Shown here piece after piece: positions 1-8,175 of a stretch of DNA of 64,000 bases; the stretch's first letter is position 1; each line of letters starts with the position of its first letter. Origin of the DNA: Pseudomonadota bacterium. GTDB lineage: Bacteria; Pseudomonadota; Gammaproteobacteria; Steroidobacterales; Steroidobacteraceae. The position numbers and the translations under genes were made by a program. The stretch is taken from assembly GCA_023391815.1 (NCBI GenBank), contig JAEWAF010000086.1:62001-126000 (forward strand), in the 5' to 3' direction. The notes under the pieces are model-generated. The model ran no database searches. It was given only the letters and a program-made list of their open reading frames with translations, and had not been told where the DNA came from.

Positions 1-762
1 GACGTTGTCTTGCGAGCCTGCGATCGGCAATGGGATGGCCGTAGTGTTGCCGCCCGCCTGTTGCAGCATCGAAGTGGCCGTCGAGATGATCGAAGCGCTG
101 TCTTGCGACGGGCCATTGCTGATGTAGACGATGAACAGCTTGGTGCAGCTGGAACCCGCGCCGGGTGCGTTGTACGTAGTAGCCGACTTCGAGCCGAGCG
201 CGTTGCCGGGCAGCGCGTAAATCGCTTTCATGGCAGCCAGCGAAGCAGGCGTCGTTGCGCTCTTCGACCAGTCCGCTCCGTTGTTACCGGTGTAGTCCGC
301 CTTGGCCTTGTTATTGCCCGAGCGCGCCTGCCCGGCGCTGAGGTAACGATATGCCTCGGCCATCACCAGGCTCGATTGACCGCTGTTACCCTTGTCCTTA
401 CCGACATCCAGCGCGGCGAACATATTCGCATATGCGGTTTTATTGAACGCGCTCATCGGCCGGATCGCCGCGCGCACGTAGCCGCCTTGCAAGTTGCTAT
501 CGCTGCTGCTCGTCTCGGCCGCGAACATCACACCGACCTGAACTTTATCCGCGGGCAGGCTGGCGAAGACGTTGCGGAGGGCGGTCATCTCGTTGTCGAA
601 CGCCTGCGTCCAGTTCGCGGTGTTGTCGATGATGAACAGCACTTGCGGCTGATCGCCGGCGCCGGTCTGCGCGCCGATGAACAGATCGATATCTTCTGCC
701 GCCGCGCTCCAGCAGGCGCTGACAGCCAGAATTCCGACCCAACGTCTCATGGTCCGCGTCAT
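1..762 (-). CDS. pilY1: PilY1-like type IV pilus protein, N-terminal part (gene runs off the left edge)
   Basis: This is the first 254 codons of a gene that continues beyond base 1. The protein opens with a signal peptide (MRRWVGILAVSACWSAAAE) followed by a von Willebrand A-like fold (QVLFIIDNTANW near residues 40-51). The family is a tip-associated pilus protein and adhesin, secreted with the minor pilins, usually with a C-terminal beta-propeller that is outside this window. The metal site reads DNTAN instead of the usual DxSxS, so metal binding at this site is doubtful. The start at 762 is preceded by a GGGAG ribosome-binding site. It is the last gene of the pilE-pilV-pilW-pilX-pilY1 operon, which supports the assignment strongly. 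Confidence 0.8.
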   Translation of the reverse strand, partial: MTRTMRRWVGILAVSACWSAAAEDIDLFIGAQTGAGDQPQVLFIIDNTANWTQAFDNEMTALRNVFASLPADKVQVGVMFAAETSSSDSNLQGGYVRAAIRPMSAFNKTAYANMFAALDVGKDKGNSGQSSLVMAEAYRYLSAGQARSGNNKAKADYTGNNGADWSKSATTPASLAAMKAIYALPGNALGSKSATTYNAPGAGSSCTKLFIVYISNGPSQDSASIISTATSMLQQAGGNTTAIPLPIAGSQDNV

Positions 763-787
763 AGCTCGCTCCCGCGATTCGATGCGC

Positions 788-1312
788 TCAAACATTGCAA
801 ACAGCGTTGTATTGGACTTGAGTCAGCAACACGCGCACGCCTTGATGGACGTGCACGGCCGTGCCGTGCGCGACGGTGTTTGGATCGAACGCACTTACGT
901 CGGCGTTCAAATCCCACACCGTCTGATAGACATCGCCGGTCACTGCGCCCAACGTGCCCAGGAAGATGCTGGTCCCGCCCGGCGTGGCCCCGGGAATGCG
1001 CTCGGCGCTGACGCAAGTGGGTTTCGCGAAATCGACGTGAAAGTCCATGGTGCCGTCGTTGTCGATATCGACATCCACCGTCTGCGCCGATGGCGCGGCG
1101 GTGAAGGCCGAGCTCATCACGAGCTCGATGCCGCGATTGGCCGCCGCGATCGCTTCATCACGCAACTGCATGTTGCCGACCGACTGCACGTTCGTGCTGC
1201 TGAGGTTGAACGCGCTCACGACCATAATGGTGATCAACGTGAGCAGAATGAGCCCGACGACCAGCGCGGCTCCTCCCTGCCGTCCGACTGCATGAATGGA
1301 TCGTGTCTTCAT
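788..1312 (-). CDS. pilX: Minor type IV pilus assembly protein PilX
   Basis: A 174-residue protein with a short basic leader and one hydrophobic segment (GGAALVVGLILLTLITIMVV, about residues 13-32) ending in the polar stretch SAFNLSSTNVQSVGN, typical of the PilX N-terminal domain. PilX belongs to the minor pilin group that primes pilus assembly and sits near the tip with PilY1. There is no canonical glutamate-5 prepilin site as in the neighbouring pilins, which is normal for this family. The ATG overlaps the pilW stop codon by four bases, indicating translational coupling, and pilY1 follows after 25 bases. Confidence 0.8.
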   Translation of the reverse strand: MKTRSIHAVGRQGGAALVVGLILLTLITIMVVSAFNLSSTNVQSVGNMQLRDEAIAAANRGIELVMSSAFTAAPSAQTVDVDIDNDGTMDFHVDFAKPTCVSAERIPGATPGGTSIFLGTLGAVTGDVYQTVWDLNADVSAFDPNTVAHGTAVHVHQGVRVLLTQVQYNAVCNV

Positions 1313-2727
1313 GGCTCGGGGGTCTCCCTGCGGCCGGAAATATTGGTGAGCCGCATGCTGGTCGTGAAAACGTGGCGCTTGAAGTTGTCGTGCGCGGCCG
1401 GGATGGTATTGGTCGTCGGGCAGGAGCCATCGGGATCGGGTTCGCCCAGGCAGTACACCTTATTATCCGTGTAGCCTGGCGACGGCTCACGACTGCGCGC
1501 CAGCACGTAGAGCTTCACGGCGACGACATTCATGAGGTCGTCCACGGAACAAGGATCAGCGACCGTGCAGCGCTTGAATGAATCTGGTGAGCCATCGCCA
1601 CGATTCGTGGGACGCATCTTGGTCGTGACATCCTCCCAATCGACCGCCTGTGCGTAGTTGGCGACCGCGCCTGTCTTACTCGTGCTGTCGATGCCGAGCT
1701 CGACGCGCAATGCCTCCACACCATCGAGCAATCTCACCGGCGCTTGCTGAGCGATCACGCCTCCGGAGACGTCGAGTTGAGAACGCATCAGTGTCGGCAC
1801 AGTGCGCCCTCCTCCGTCCGGATGAGGCAGATCCGCGATGTAATAAATGTTCGAGATCAGGCGACGCTTGTCCGCAAGCGTTCCGCCGGTGATCGGCAGC
1901 GTTGCCGGCGTTCCCGTGCCGACGCAATCGCGTCGGTGCAAAGGAAAGGCGTTGGTGCTCAACGCATATTCGAAACCGTAGACCGAAGTCGTATCGGGAA
2001 TCACGTCCCACGGCGCATCGAATGTCGCCGTTCGGCTGCTACCCAAGTACGTGCGGATATTGCGCAACTGGCCCACTCCAGTGCCGCTCATGATGCGCAA
2101 AGTGACGCCGGCGTAGGCATCGTCGACGCTGGACGCATGGCTATCGAGATCGATACTGTTCGACGTGGCGCCGGTCACGGTGCCGGCGTTCTTCTCGGCC
2201 GCGCACGTGCTGATTTGCATGTACAGTCGGCCTGGCGTGTCCGCATCGCAATTCGGCCCACCCGGGATGCAGGTTTCCAGATGCCGAATCACAATCACAT
2301 CGGTGTCCGCGCGTTGCGCCGGGAAAGACACGCAGCCCGCGCCGGTCGGCAGCACATCCGAACTTTGCACCGGGACGCCAATCAGATTGGTTCTATAGGC
2401 ACCGGTCCACGATCCATACGTAGCACACGGATCCGGAATCGACGCCGGCACGTCGGCGGGCACATGCGCGAAGGTCAGATCGTCGAACTGCGGCACGAAG
2501 CCCGCCCAATAGCCGGCGTGCACCAGATCGTTCTGTAACAGCTGAATCGCCGAGCGTCCGCTCTCGATCAAACTGTTGCTCTTCGCCATCTCGTCGTTGG
2601 CACGCGCGAGATTGACGTAGACGTTCACCAACGCCAGCAGCACCAGCAGCGAGATGGCCATGGCGACCATCAACTCGACCAGTGTCAAGCCGGCCTCGCG
2701 GCGCCGATTGTTGGTGAAGGCGCGCAC
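1309..2727 (-). CDS. pilW: Minor type IV pilin PilW
   Basis: A prepilin-like protein of 472 residues. Its leader ends in a type IV prepilin site (REAGLTLVELMVAMAISLLV), cut after the glycine, with the conserved glutamate at mature position 5, followed by a long soluble domain. An open frame extends upstream to 2793, but that part overlaps pilV. I place the start at the GTG at 2727, two bases after the pilV stop, which gives a short basic leader (VRAFTNNRRREAG) as expected for a prepilin. PilW is part of the priming complex with PilV, PilX and PilE. At 472 residues it is longer than many PilW proteins, though long forms with a large C-terminal domain exist. Confidence 0.8.
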   Translation of the reverse strand: MRAFTNNRRREAGLTLVELMVAMAISLLVLLALVNVYVNLARANDEMAKSNSLIESGRSAIQLLQNDLVHAGYWAGFVPQFDDLTFAHVPADVPASIPDPCATYGSWTGAYRTNLIGVPVQSSDVLPTGAGCVSFPAQRADTDVIVIRHLETCIPGGPNCDADTPGRLYMQISTCAAEKNAGTVTGATSNSIDLDSHASSVDDAYAGVTLRIMSGTGVGQLRNIRTYLGSSRTATFDAPWDVIPDTTSVYGFEYALSTNAFPLHRRDCVGTGTPATLPITGGTLADKRRLISNIYYIADLPHPDGGGRTVPTLMRSQLDVSGGVIAQQAPVRLLDGVEALRVELGIDSTSKTGAVANYAQAVDWEDVTTKMRPTNRGDGSPDSFKRCTVADPCSVDDLMNVVAVKLYVLARSREPSPGYTDNKVYCLGEPDPDGSCPTTNTIPAAHDNFKRHVFTTSMRLTNISGRRETPEP

Positions 2728-2729
2728 GG

Positions 2730-3293
2730 CTATTTGAGATCCGCGATCCGAACCAGAGTCGTCACGGCACGACGGCACAGATCGTCGGAGCATTGCGCGT
2801 CGTCATACGCGCCCTGCCCGCAGCCAAGCGTCGTCGGCGGACTGCCGATGGGCGCAACACCTTGCCACGCGACCGTGATCAAATATTCGTTGCTGGACAG
2901 CGCTTCGACACAGCCACGCGCTCCGATCATCGCACCGGCTTTGCTGCCGCCCTCGATCTCCGCCGCACCGAGCAGCGCGTTACACCATTGATTCGCGTCG
3001 ATCTGCGCGCGCGTGCCCACTGCGACCGGGCAAACGCCTGCATTGGGCAGCGGATGGGTGGTGCCTGTGACGTAGCTGGCCGCATGCGCGCGATTGGTCG
3101 CGATCCGATTCGACATGTCCTGCAAGAGGATCAACGCCTGCGCGCGCTGATAGCTCTCCACTTGCGAGACGCCGAGACGGGATTGCAGTCCGGCCAGACC
3201 CAGCAGCCCGATCGCCAGAATGACGACCGTCACCAGCACCTCGACCATCGAGGTGCCGCGTTGGCTGAAATCTTTCCGACCGGCCGCGGTCAT
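2730..3293 (-). CDS. pilV: Minor type IV pilin PilV
   Basis: A 187-residue prepilin. After a short leader (MTAAGRKDFSQRG) comes the class III cleavage site and a hydrophobic helix (TSMVEVLVTVVILAIGLLG) with glutamate at position 5, then a small cysteine-containing globular domain. The frame is open upstream to 3902, but that region is only the antisense-free shadow of pilE, so the long version is rejected. The ATG at 3293 overlaps the pilE stop as ATGA. An alternative ATG at 3302 would add three residues. It is co-transcribed with pilE upstream and pilW downstream. Confidence 0.8.
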   Translation of the reverse strand: MTAAGRKDFSQRGTSMVEVLVTVVILAIGLLGLAGLQSRLGVSQVESYQRAQALILLQDMSNRIATNRAHAASYVTGTTHPLPNAGVCPVAVGTRAQIDANQWCNALLGAAEIEGGSKAGAMIGARGCVEALSSNEYLITVAWQGVAPIGSPPTTLGCGQGAYDDAQCSDDLCRRAVTTLVRIADLK

Positions 3294-3694
3294 CGCGACC
3301 ATTTCTCGGCGGGCGCCTTTCTTCCTTGGCTGTCGAGGATGAGCTCGGCATCGCTGGCTTGCGATCCGAACGGTGTAAACGTGATCTCGAAACTCGGTCG
3401 AGAGACCACGCCCGGGATCGGGCCCATGGTCCAGGTGTAGTAGCTGCTGACTTCGCTTGGCAGCCTGTAGCCCGTGTCCTCGAGCGCGGCCTTGTCGGCA
3501 TAACTGCGGTGAGCCAACAAGTACTGCTGCTGACGATTGGCGATGTCCATCATCGCCTCTTTCGCCGCCGAGCGATGCGCTCGAATCATGTACTGCCGAT
3601 AGCTCGGCACGGCAATGGACGCGAGGATCGCGACGATCCCGACCGTGATCATCAGTTCGATCAGCGTAAAACCTTGTTGCGATGAGTCGCGCAT
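3290..3694 (-). CDS. pilE: PilE-type minor type IV pilin, first gene of the operon
   Basis: A 134-residue prepilin with leader MRDSSQQG and the classic N-terminal helix FTLIELMITVGIVAILASIA (glutamate 5 present), followed by VPSYRQY and a RQQQYLLAHRSYA stretch typical of PilE/ComP-like minor pilins. I chose the ATG at 3694 because it gives an eight-residue leader; the frame is open to 3766, which would put a long non-leader tail in front. It heads the minor-pilin operon. In related genomes this slot may be occupied by fimT, but the RQQQY..RSYA signature favours PilE. Confidence 0.75.
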   Translation of the reverse strand: MRDSSQQGFTLIELMITVGIVAILASIAVPSYRQYMIRAHRSAAKEAMMDIANRQQQYLLAHRSYADKAALEDTGYRLPSEVSSYYTWTMGPIPGVVSRPSFEITFTPFGSQASDAELILDSQGRKAPAEKWSR

Positions 3695-4070
3695 GCTCCG
3701 GCCAGTTGAGGAAATCTGGCGCGGATTCTTTTGGTTGGTGCGTAGCGAATTCTCGGCGGCAATCACACTTTCCGGGGTGCCTGCGGCATTTACTTAGCGC
3801 GTCGCGCACGCACACCGGACATAACGATCGTGCGCACAGGGGATCGCTCATGCTTCGATTCGGAGTGTTCCCCGAAGCCGCACGCAAGATGCGAGCGGAC
3901 ACTCAGCGCATCGTGTCGGCAATCGCAGCGCTGTTGGAAGACGGTTCTCGCCGACACGTCGGGCCCCGGCCAACGTTACGAAAACTTAAGCAGATCTTCA
4001 TCCCGCTCCCGCCGGCGGATTCATACCATCGGCCGACGATTGGCGTTGTCGGTGCTACCGAGAGCCCGCC
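3695..4070. other. Divergent intergenic region between pilE and the VWA pair
   Basis: This 376-base stretch separates the minus-strand pilin operon from the plus-strand VWA genes and must carry both promoters. I find no convincing sigma-54 or sigma-70 element. A short plus-strand frame starts at an ATG at 3850 behind a GGGGA ribosome-binding-like site and would run into the first VWA gene in another frame to 4161. Its composition looks non-coding and I do not annotate it as a gene. Confidence 0.4.
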
Positions 4071-5165
4071 ATGGTCCGGCGCAAAACCGAAGTCTTCAGC
4101 ATGTCGTTTCTCGACTGCATCACCTGCGCGTTCGGGTCGGTGGTGCTGGTCTACACGCTGATCAACGCACAAGGCGGCCTGCGCAGAATCACCGAAGAGC
4201 GCACCACCGACGCGGAGGTGAGCAAGCTCGAAGAACAGGTGCTGGAAGGCGACCAGCAACTCGTGCAGCTCCGCAACTCCCTGGAACAGACCAAGGCCGA
4301 ACGCGTACGCACCGAAGGATTGGCACCGCGAGTGGTCGCCAAGATCCAAGAAACCAAGCTGCAGCTGGCCGACTCGGACAAGCAGACACTGGCGAAGCGC
4401 GAGGATGTCGCACGACTCGAAGAAGATCTGAAATCCCTCGAGGAAGGCAAGCGGCGGCTGGAAGGCGGCGCGAACAGCCCCGGGCCACGCGGCACGAATC
4501 TGCGCGGCTTCGAAGGCGAAGGCAACCGGCATTATCTCACCGGCCTGAAAGTCCGGGGCGATCGCATTCTGTTCCTGGTCGATACCTCCGCCAGCATGCT
4601 GGATGAAACGCTGGTGAATGTGCTTCGACTGCGCAACATGTCCGACGACCACAAGCGTCAAGCCGATAAATGGCGCCGGACGGTGGCGATCGCCGAGTGG
4701 CTGGAGGCGCATATTCCCGAGACCAGCAAGTTTCAGGTTTACGCGTTCAACACCCACGCGTGGGCGCTGAAGAAAGAGAGCGAAGGCAAATGGCTCAACG
4801 GCAACGACGCCGATGCGCTCAATGCAACCGTGCATGCGTTGCATGAGCTCGTTCCCAATGACGGCACGAGCCTCGAGAATGCCTTCACCGCCATCGCCGC
4901 TCTGACGCCGCCGCCGGATCGGGTCATTCTCATCACCGACGGCTTGCCCACGCAGGGCAGCTCGGCGCCGATGATCCGCAAGACCATCGATGGCGACGGT
5001 CGTTACAAGTTGTTCGAGAAGGCGATGGCGAAGTTTCCGCACAATGTGACTTTGAGCGTGGTCCTGCTGCCCTTCGAAGGCGATCCGCAGGCGGCCAGCG
5101 CGTTCTGGGTCGCCTCCCGCCACAGCGGCGGCGAGTTCATGATGCCGGCCAAGGATTGGCCCTGA
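4071..5165 (+). CDS. Membrane-anchored VWA-domain protein, first of a tandem pair
   Basis: A 364-residue protein of unknown function in three parts. Residues 1-35 hold a basic start, the motif RRKTEVFSMSFLDCITC and one membrane helix (AFGSVVLVYTLINA). Residues about 40-133 form a charged, probably coiled-coil stalk. From residue 160 onward there is a VWA domain with an intact metal site DTSASM (171-176) and the later NDGTSLENAFTAI and VILITDG elements. The topology implied is a short cytoplasmic start, one membrane pass and a periplasmic VWA domain. The next gene follows after five bases and is a paralogue with the same N-terminal motif. VWA domains usually mediate metal-dependent protein binding; the partner is unknown. 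Confidence 0.75.
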   Translation: MVRRKTEVFSMSFLDCITCAFGSVVLVYTLINAQGGLRRITEERTTDAEVSKLEEQVLEGDQQLVQLRNSLEQTKAERVRTEGLAPRVVAKIQETKLQLADSDKQTLAKREDVARLEEDLKSLEEGKRRLEGGANSPGPRGTNLRGFEGEGNRHYLTGLKVRGDRILFLVDTSASMLDETLVNVLRLRNMSDDHKRQADKWRRTVAIAEWLEAHIPETSKFQVYAFNTHAWALKKESEGKWLNGNDADALNATVHALHELVPNDGTSLENAFTAIAALTPPPDRVILITDGLPTQGSSAPMIRKTIDGDGRYKLFEKAMAKFPHNVTLSVVLLPFEGDPQAASAFWVASRHSGGEFMMPAKDWP

Positions 5166-5170
5166 CGCTC

Positions 5171-6196
5171 ATGGCACGTCATCTCATTCGCCGCCAGACC
5201 GAGGTGTTCAGCATCTCGTTCCTGGATTGCATCACCTGCGGACTGGGCTCGGTGATCCTGCTGCTCGTGCTGAGCAACGTGCGCAGCCCCGCCCTGGAAC
5301 AATCGAAGCAAGCGTCGCATGCACGCATTCTCGACCTGCAAGACCAGCTGGTGGACATCCGCGGCCAGAGTGAAATGTTGAATCGGGATCTGCGCGCGCA
5401 GCAGGAGCAGCTCGCCGACGAAAAGGCACTCATCGCCCGACTGTATGGCGACCTGAGCGCGCTCCGTGGCAAATACTCGGCGTCGAACAAGGATTCCGAG
5501 GCGGCGAACAAGATCCAGGGCCAACTGGTCGCCGCGCGCGAAAAGCTGACGGAAGAGATGAAACGCCTGTACGCCGGACCGGAGTTCAAACATCAGAATG
5601 GCGACATCGTCGGCGGCGTGCCCATCGACAGCGAGTACGTGGTCTTCATCATCGACACGTCCGGCAGCATGTTCAACTACGCCTGGCCGATGATGCTCCA
5701 GAGCATGCAGGAGATCATGAGCATCTACCCGCACCTCAAAGGGTTCCAGGTGACCAACGACGTGGGCACGCCGATGTTTCCGGGGTATCAGGGCAAGTGG
5801 ATCATGGACAGTCCGGAGGCGCGCAAGATGGTGCTCGATCGGCTGCGCACCTGGAATGCGTTCTCGGCCTCGAACCCCTCGCAAGGCATCGTCAGCGCGA
5901 TCCGCACGTACTGGGCCGCCGACAAGAAGATCAGCTTGTACGTGTTCGGCGATGAGTTCACCGGTCCCTCGATCGACACCGTGGTGAAGACCGTCGACAT
6001 GGTCAATCGCACCGATCAAACCGGCGAGCGCCGCGTACGCATTCACGCCATCGGCTTCCCCGTGACGCCGCTGGCACCCCAATACACCAGCATCCGGTTC
6101 GCCACGATGATGCGCATCATCTGTCAAAAGAACAACGGCATGTTCGTCGGCATGCACGAAGCCGAGAGCCGCGGCCCGAGAATCAAGATGAGCTAG
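5171..6196 (+). CDS. Membrane-anchored VWA-domain protein, second of a tandem pair
   Basis: A 341-residue paralogue of the preceding gene with the same architecture: the motif RRQTEVFSISFLDCITC (residues 7-23), a membrane helix (GLGSVILLLVLSNV), a coiled-coil-like stalk to about residue 135 and a VWA domain with an intact DTSGSM metal site at 162-167. The start is the ATG at 5171, five bases after the upstream stop. The VWA halves have diverged much more than the N-terminal 30 residues, which suggests the N-terminal segment is under constraint, for example as a docking or oligomerisation element. The stop codon overlaps that of the convergent ABC ATPase gene. Confidence 0.75.
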   Translation: MARHLIRRQTEVFSISFLDCITCGLGSVILLLVLSNVRSPALEQSKQASHARILDLQDQLVDIRGQSEMLNRDLRAQQEQLADEKALIARLYGDLSALRGKYSASNKDSEAANKIQGQLVAAREKLTEEMKRLYAGPEFKHQNGDIVGGVPIDSEYVVFIIDTSGSMFNYAWPMMLQSMQEIMSIYPHLKGFQVTNDVGTPMFPGYQGKWIMDSPEARKMVLDRLRTWNAFSASNPSQGIVSAIRTYWAADKKISLYVFGDEFTGPSIDTVVKTVDMVNRTDQTGERRVRIHAIGFPVTPLAPQYTSIRFATMMRIICQKNNGMFVGMHEAESRGPRIKMS

Positions 6197-6945
6197 TCGT
6201 TCTCCACGCCCAGCTCTTTAAGAATGGCCATGCGCAGCTGCTGCACTTCCGGGCTCGTGAGCTTGCGAGGGTGAGGCATCTTCACGTCGAAGGTCGCCTG
6301 AATGCGCGTCGGGCGCGGTGACAGGACCATGACGCGATCGGCGAGATGAATCGCCTCCTCCACGTCATGAGTGATGAGCAACACGGTGTGCCGTTCCTGT
6401 CCAAGAATCTTCAGCAACTCGTTGCGCATCCGTAAGCTCATCAACGCATCGAGCGCGGAGAACGGCTCGTCCATATAGAGAATGGCGGGTTTCACGGCGA
6501 GCGCCCGGGCGATCTCGACGCGCTTGAGCATGCCGCCGGAGAGCTCGTGCGGATAGCTGCTTTCGAAGCCCTTCAGGCCGACGATGTTCGCGTAGTGGTC
6601 GGCGATAGCGATCTTCTCTCGGGTCGATTCGGGGCCGTTGAGCCCGAACATCAGGTTCTCTTGCACGGTGAGCCATGGAAACACCGAGCCGTGCTGCGAG
6701 ATCAGAATCCCTTGCGGACTCGGTTGCGTGCGCGTGACGCCATCGATGACGATGCGGCCGGAATCGGGCGGGATGAAACCCGCGATCATGCGCATCAGTG
6801 TCGACTTGCCGCACCCTGAGGGTCCGACGATGGCGATGAACTCGCCGTCGCCGACTTGCAAGCTCACATCGTCGACGACGCCGAGCGTGCCCTTGTCGGT
6901 GGTGAAGCTCTTGTGAAGCCCGACGACCTCGATTTTAGTGGGCAT
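6193..6945 (-). CDS. ABC transporter ATPase of the nitrate/sulfonate/taurine type
   Basis: A 250-residue ATP-binding subunit. Walker A is GPSGCGKST (residues 41-49), the Q-loop is near residue 84, the signature is LSGGM (135-139), Walker B is ILYMDE (155-160) and the switch histidine is in THD (193). The overall match is to the NrtD/SsuB/TauB subfamily. The signature has M where most members have Q (LSGGQ), a common tolerated change. It is the last gene of a five-gene operon and overlaps the permease gene by 11 bases. The cognate substrate-binding protein is at 8778-9803. The substrate cannot be named from sequence. Confidence 0.9.
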   Translation of the reverse strand: MPTKIEVVGLHKSFTTDKGTLGVVDDVSLQVGDGEFIAIVGPSGCGKSTLMRMIAGFIPPDSGRIVIDGVTRTQPSPQGILISQHGSVFPWLTVQENLMFGLNGPESTREKIAIADHYANIVGLKGFESSYPHELSGGMLKRVEIARALAVKPAILYMDEPFSALDALMSLRMRNELLKILGQERHTVLLITHDVEEAIHLADRVMVLSPRPTRIQATFDVKMPHPRKLTSPEVQQLRMAILKELGVEND

Positions 6946-7693
6946 AGCGCCACCGCACGATCTTCAATCCTTCCAGTCCGCGCATCAGCCCGTCCAGCAA
7001 CAACCCGATCAATCCGATGATGATCATGCCGGCGATCACCAGGTCGTAACGATTGCCGGCATTGCGTGAGTCGATGATCAAATATCCGAGGCCGGAACGC
7101 AGCGCGATCATTTCGGCGGCGACGACCACCAGCCAGGCAACCCCCAACCCGATGCGCATGCCGACGATGATCTGCGGCAACACCGCCGGGATCACGACCT
7201 GAGTAAACAATCTGGCGCGCGAGACGCCGAAGTTCTCGGCCGCGCGCAGATAGCGCTTCTCGATGGTGTGCACGCCCGCGACGGTCTGCACGATCATTGG
7301 AAACACCGAGGAGATGAAGATCAGATAAATCGGCGAGGCATTGCCGACGCCGAACCAGAGAATCGCAATGGGAATCCAGGCGATGGGGGAAATCGGACGC
7401 AGGATCTGAAACAAAGGATTGAGCGTGTCATAGGCGCCGCGCATCCAACCCATCCACAGGCCAAGCGGCACGCCGACGAGCACGGCCAGGGAGAACCCGG
7501 CGGCCACCCGACCGAGCGACGCACCGATGTGCTGCCACAACGTTCCGTCGCGAATCAGCTCGATGGTGCCTGTCACCACTTGCAAGGGCGTTGGAAAGAT
7601 CACGCTGCGAGTCGCGATCACGATCATCCACCAGGCGGCGATCAACAGCACGATGATCGCGATGCCCGGCAGGGACTGCCGGAGTCTGCTCAT
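6935..7693 (-). CDS. ABC transporter permease of the nitrate/sulfonate/taurine type
   Basis: A 252-residue inner-membrane permease of the binding-protein-dependent family (NrtB/SsuC/TauC-like). It has about six hydrophobic segments and the cytoplasmic EAA-type loop AAENFGVSRARLFTQVVIP, which docks on the ATPase. The N-terminal helix (GIAIIVLLIAAWWMIVIA) is followed by the conserved GASLGRVAAGFSLAVLVGVP region. It lies 21 bases downstream of the cupredoxin-like gene and overlaps the ATPase gene, so the three are probably translated from one message. Confidence 0.9.
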   Translation of the reverse strand: MSRLRQSLPGIAIIVLLIAAWWMIVIATRSVIFPTPLQVVTGTIELIRDGTLWQHIGASLGRVAAGFSLAVLVGVPLGLWMGWMRGAYDTLNPLFQILRPISPIAWIPIAILWFGVGNASPIYLIFISSVFPMIVQTVAGVHTIEKRYLRAAENFGVSRARLFTQVVIPAVLPQIIVGMRIGLGVAWLVVVAAEMIALRSGLGYLIIDSRNAGNRYDLVIAGMIIIGLIGLLLDGLMRGLEGLKIVRWRYAH

Positions 7694-7714
7694 GCCTGAA
7701 AACTCGGATCGAAA

Positions 7715-8167
7715 TTAATGGGTCGGTTCATGGTTCTTGTGGCCGAACGACTCGGCCAGGTTCAACACCCGCCAGCGCAGTCTGCCCCAGGCCGAAGCTG
7801 GAAACGGGTCGACGATGATAGTCATTTGTCCGCTCGCGTGCGCGGTGCAGGCGAACTGATATTCGGACGCCATCTCGAACGGCAACCGGAAGCTCTGCCC
7901 CGGCATGAGCAACGCCGGGCCGAAGGTCTGCGGAACCGTGTCTTGATTCTTCAGTAACAGCACATCGTTGATGCCGAGCGTGAGGCGAATGTGCTGTGGA
8001 AGAATATCGACCGGATCGCCCGACATGCGCCGCTGCCAGGTGCCCTCGGGAATCACAAACGGTTGCTCACGACTCGCGCGCGTCGGCAACGGCGCCAATG
8101 CAAGCCCGCTAATACCGGCCACCAGGCCGATAGCGATGATCAATAGCCACCGACGGCGCGTCGTCAC
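7715..8167 (-). CDS. Exported or membrane-anchored cupredoxin-like protein
   Basis: A 150-residue protein with an N-terminal hydrophobic signal or anchor (LLIIAIGLVAGISGLALAP). Its remaining part reads as a small cupredoxin fold: a strand ending in LKNQDTVPQTFGP, then MPGQSFRLPF, then YQFACTAHASGQMTIIV. The C-terminal copper ligand set C107, H110 and M115 is present. The fourth ligand, normally the histidine in a VPHTFGP-type motif, appears to be glutamine 80. It could therefore be an altered or non-canonical copper site. It lies between the SCO gene and the ABC permease in the same operon, which suggests a periplasmic copper-related role. Confidence 0.65.
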   Translation of the reverse strand: MTTRRRWLLIIAIGLVAGISGLALAPLPTRASREQPFVIPEGTWQRRMSGDPVDILPQHIRLTLGINDVLLLKNQDTVPQTFGPALLMPGQSFRLPFEMASEYQFACTAHASGQMTIIVDPFPASAWGRLRWRVLNLAESFGHKNHEPTH

Positions 8168-8175
8168 CGCTCAGC

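Noticed and set aside
2730..3902. 390-codon open frame extending pilV far upstream
   Set aside because: The extra part lies over pilE in another frame and gives no prepilin leader; the real pilV starts at 3293 or 3302.
3850..4161. Short plus-strand frame with a good ribosome-binding site upstream of the VWA genes
   Set aside because: It overlaps the first VWA gene by 90 bases in another frame and its composition becomes arginine- and serine-rich nonsense.
3903..5123. Long minus-strand frame opposite the first VWA gene
   Set aside because: Antisense frame produced by high GC at third positions; the plus-strand frame carries an intact VWA domain.
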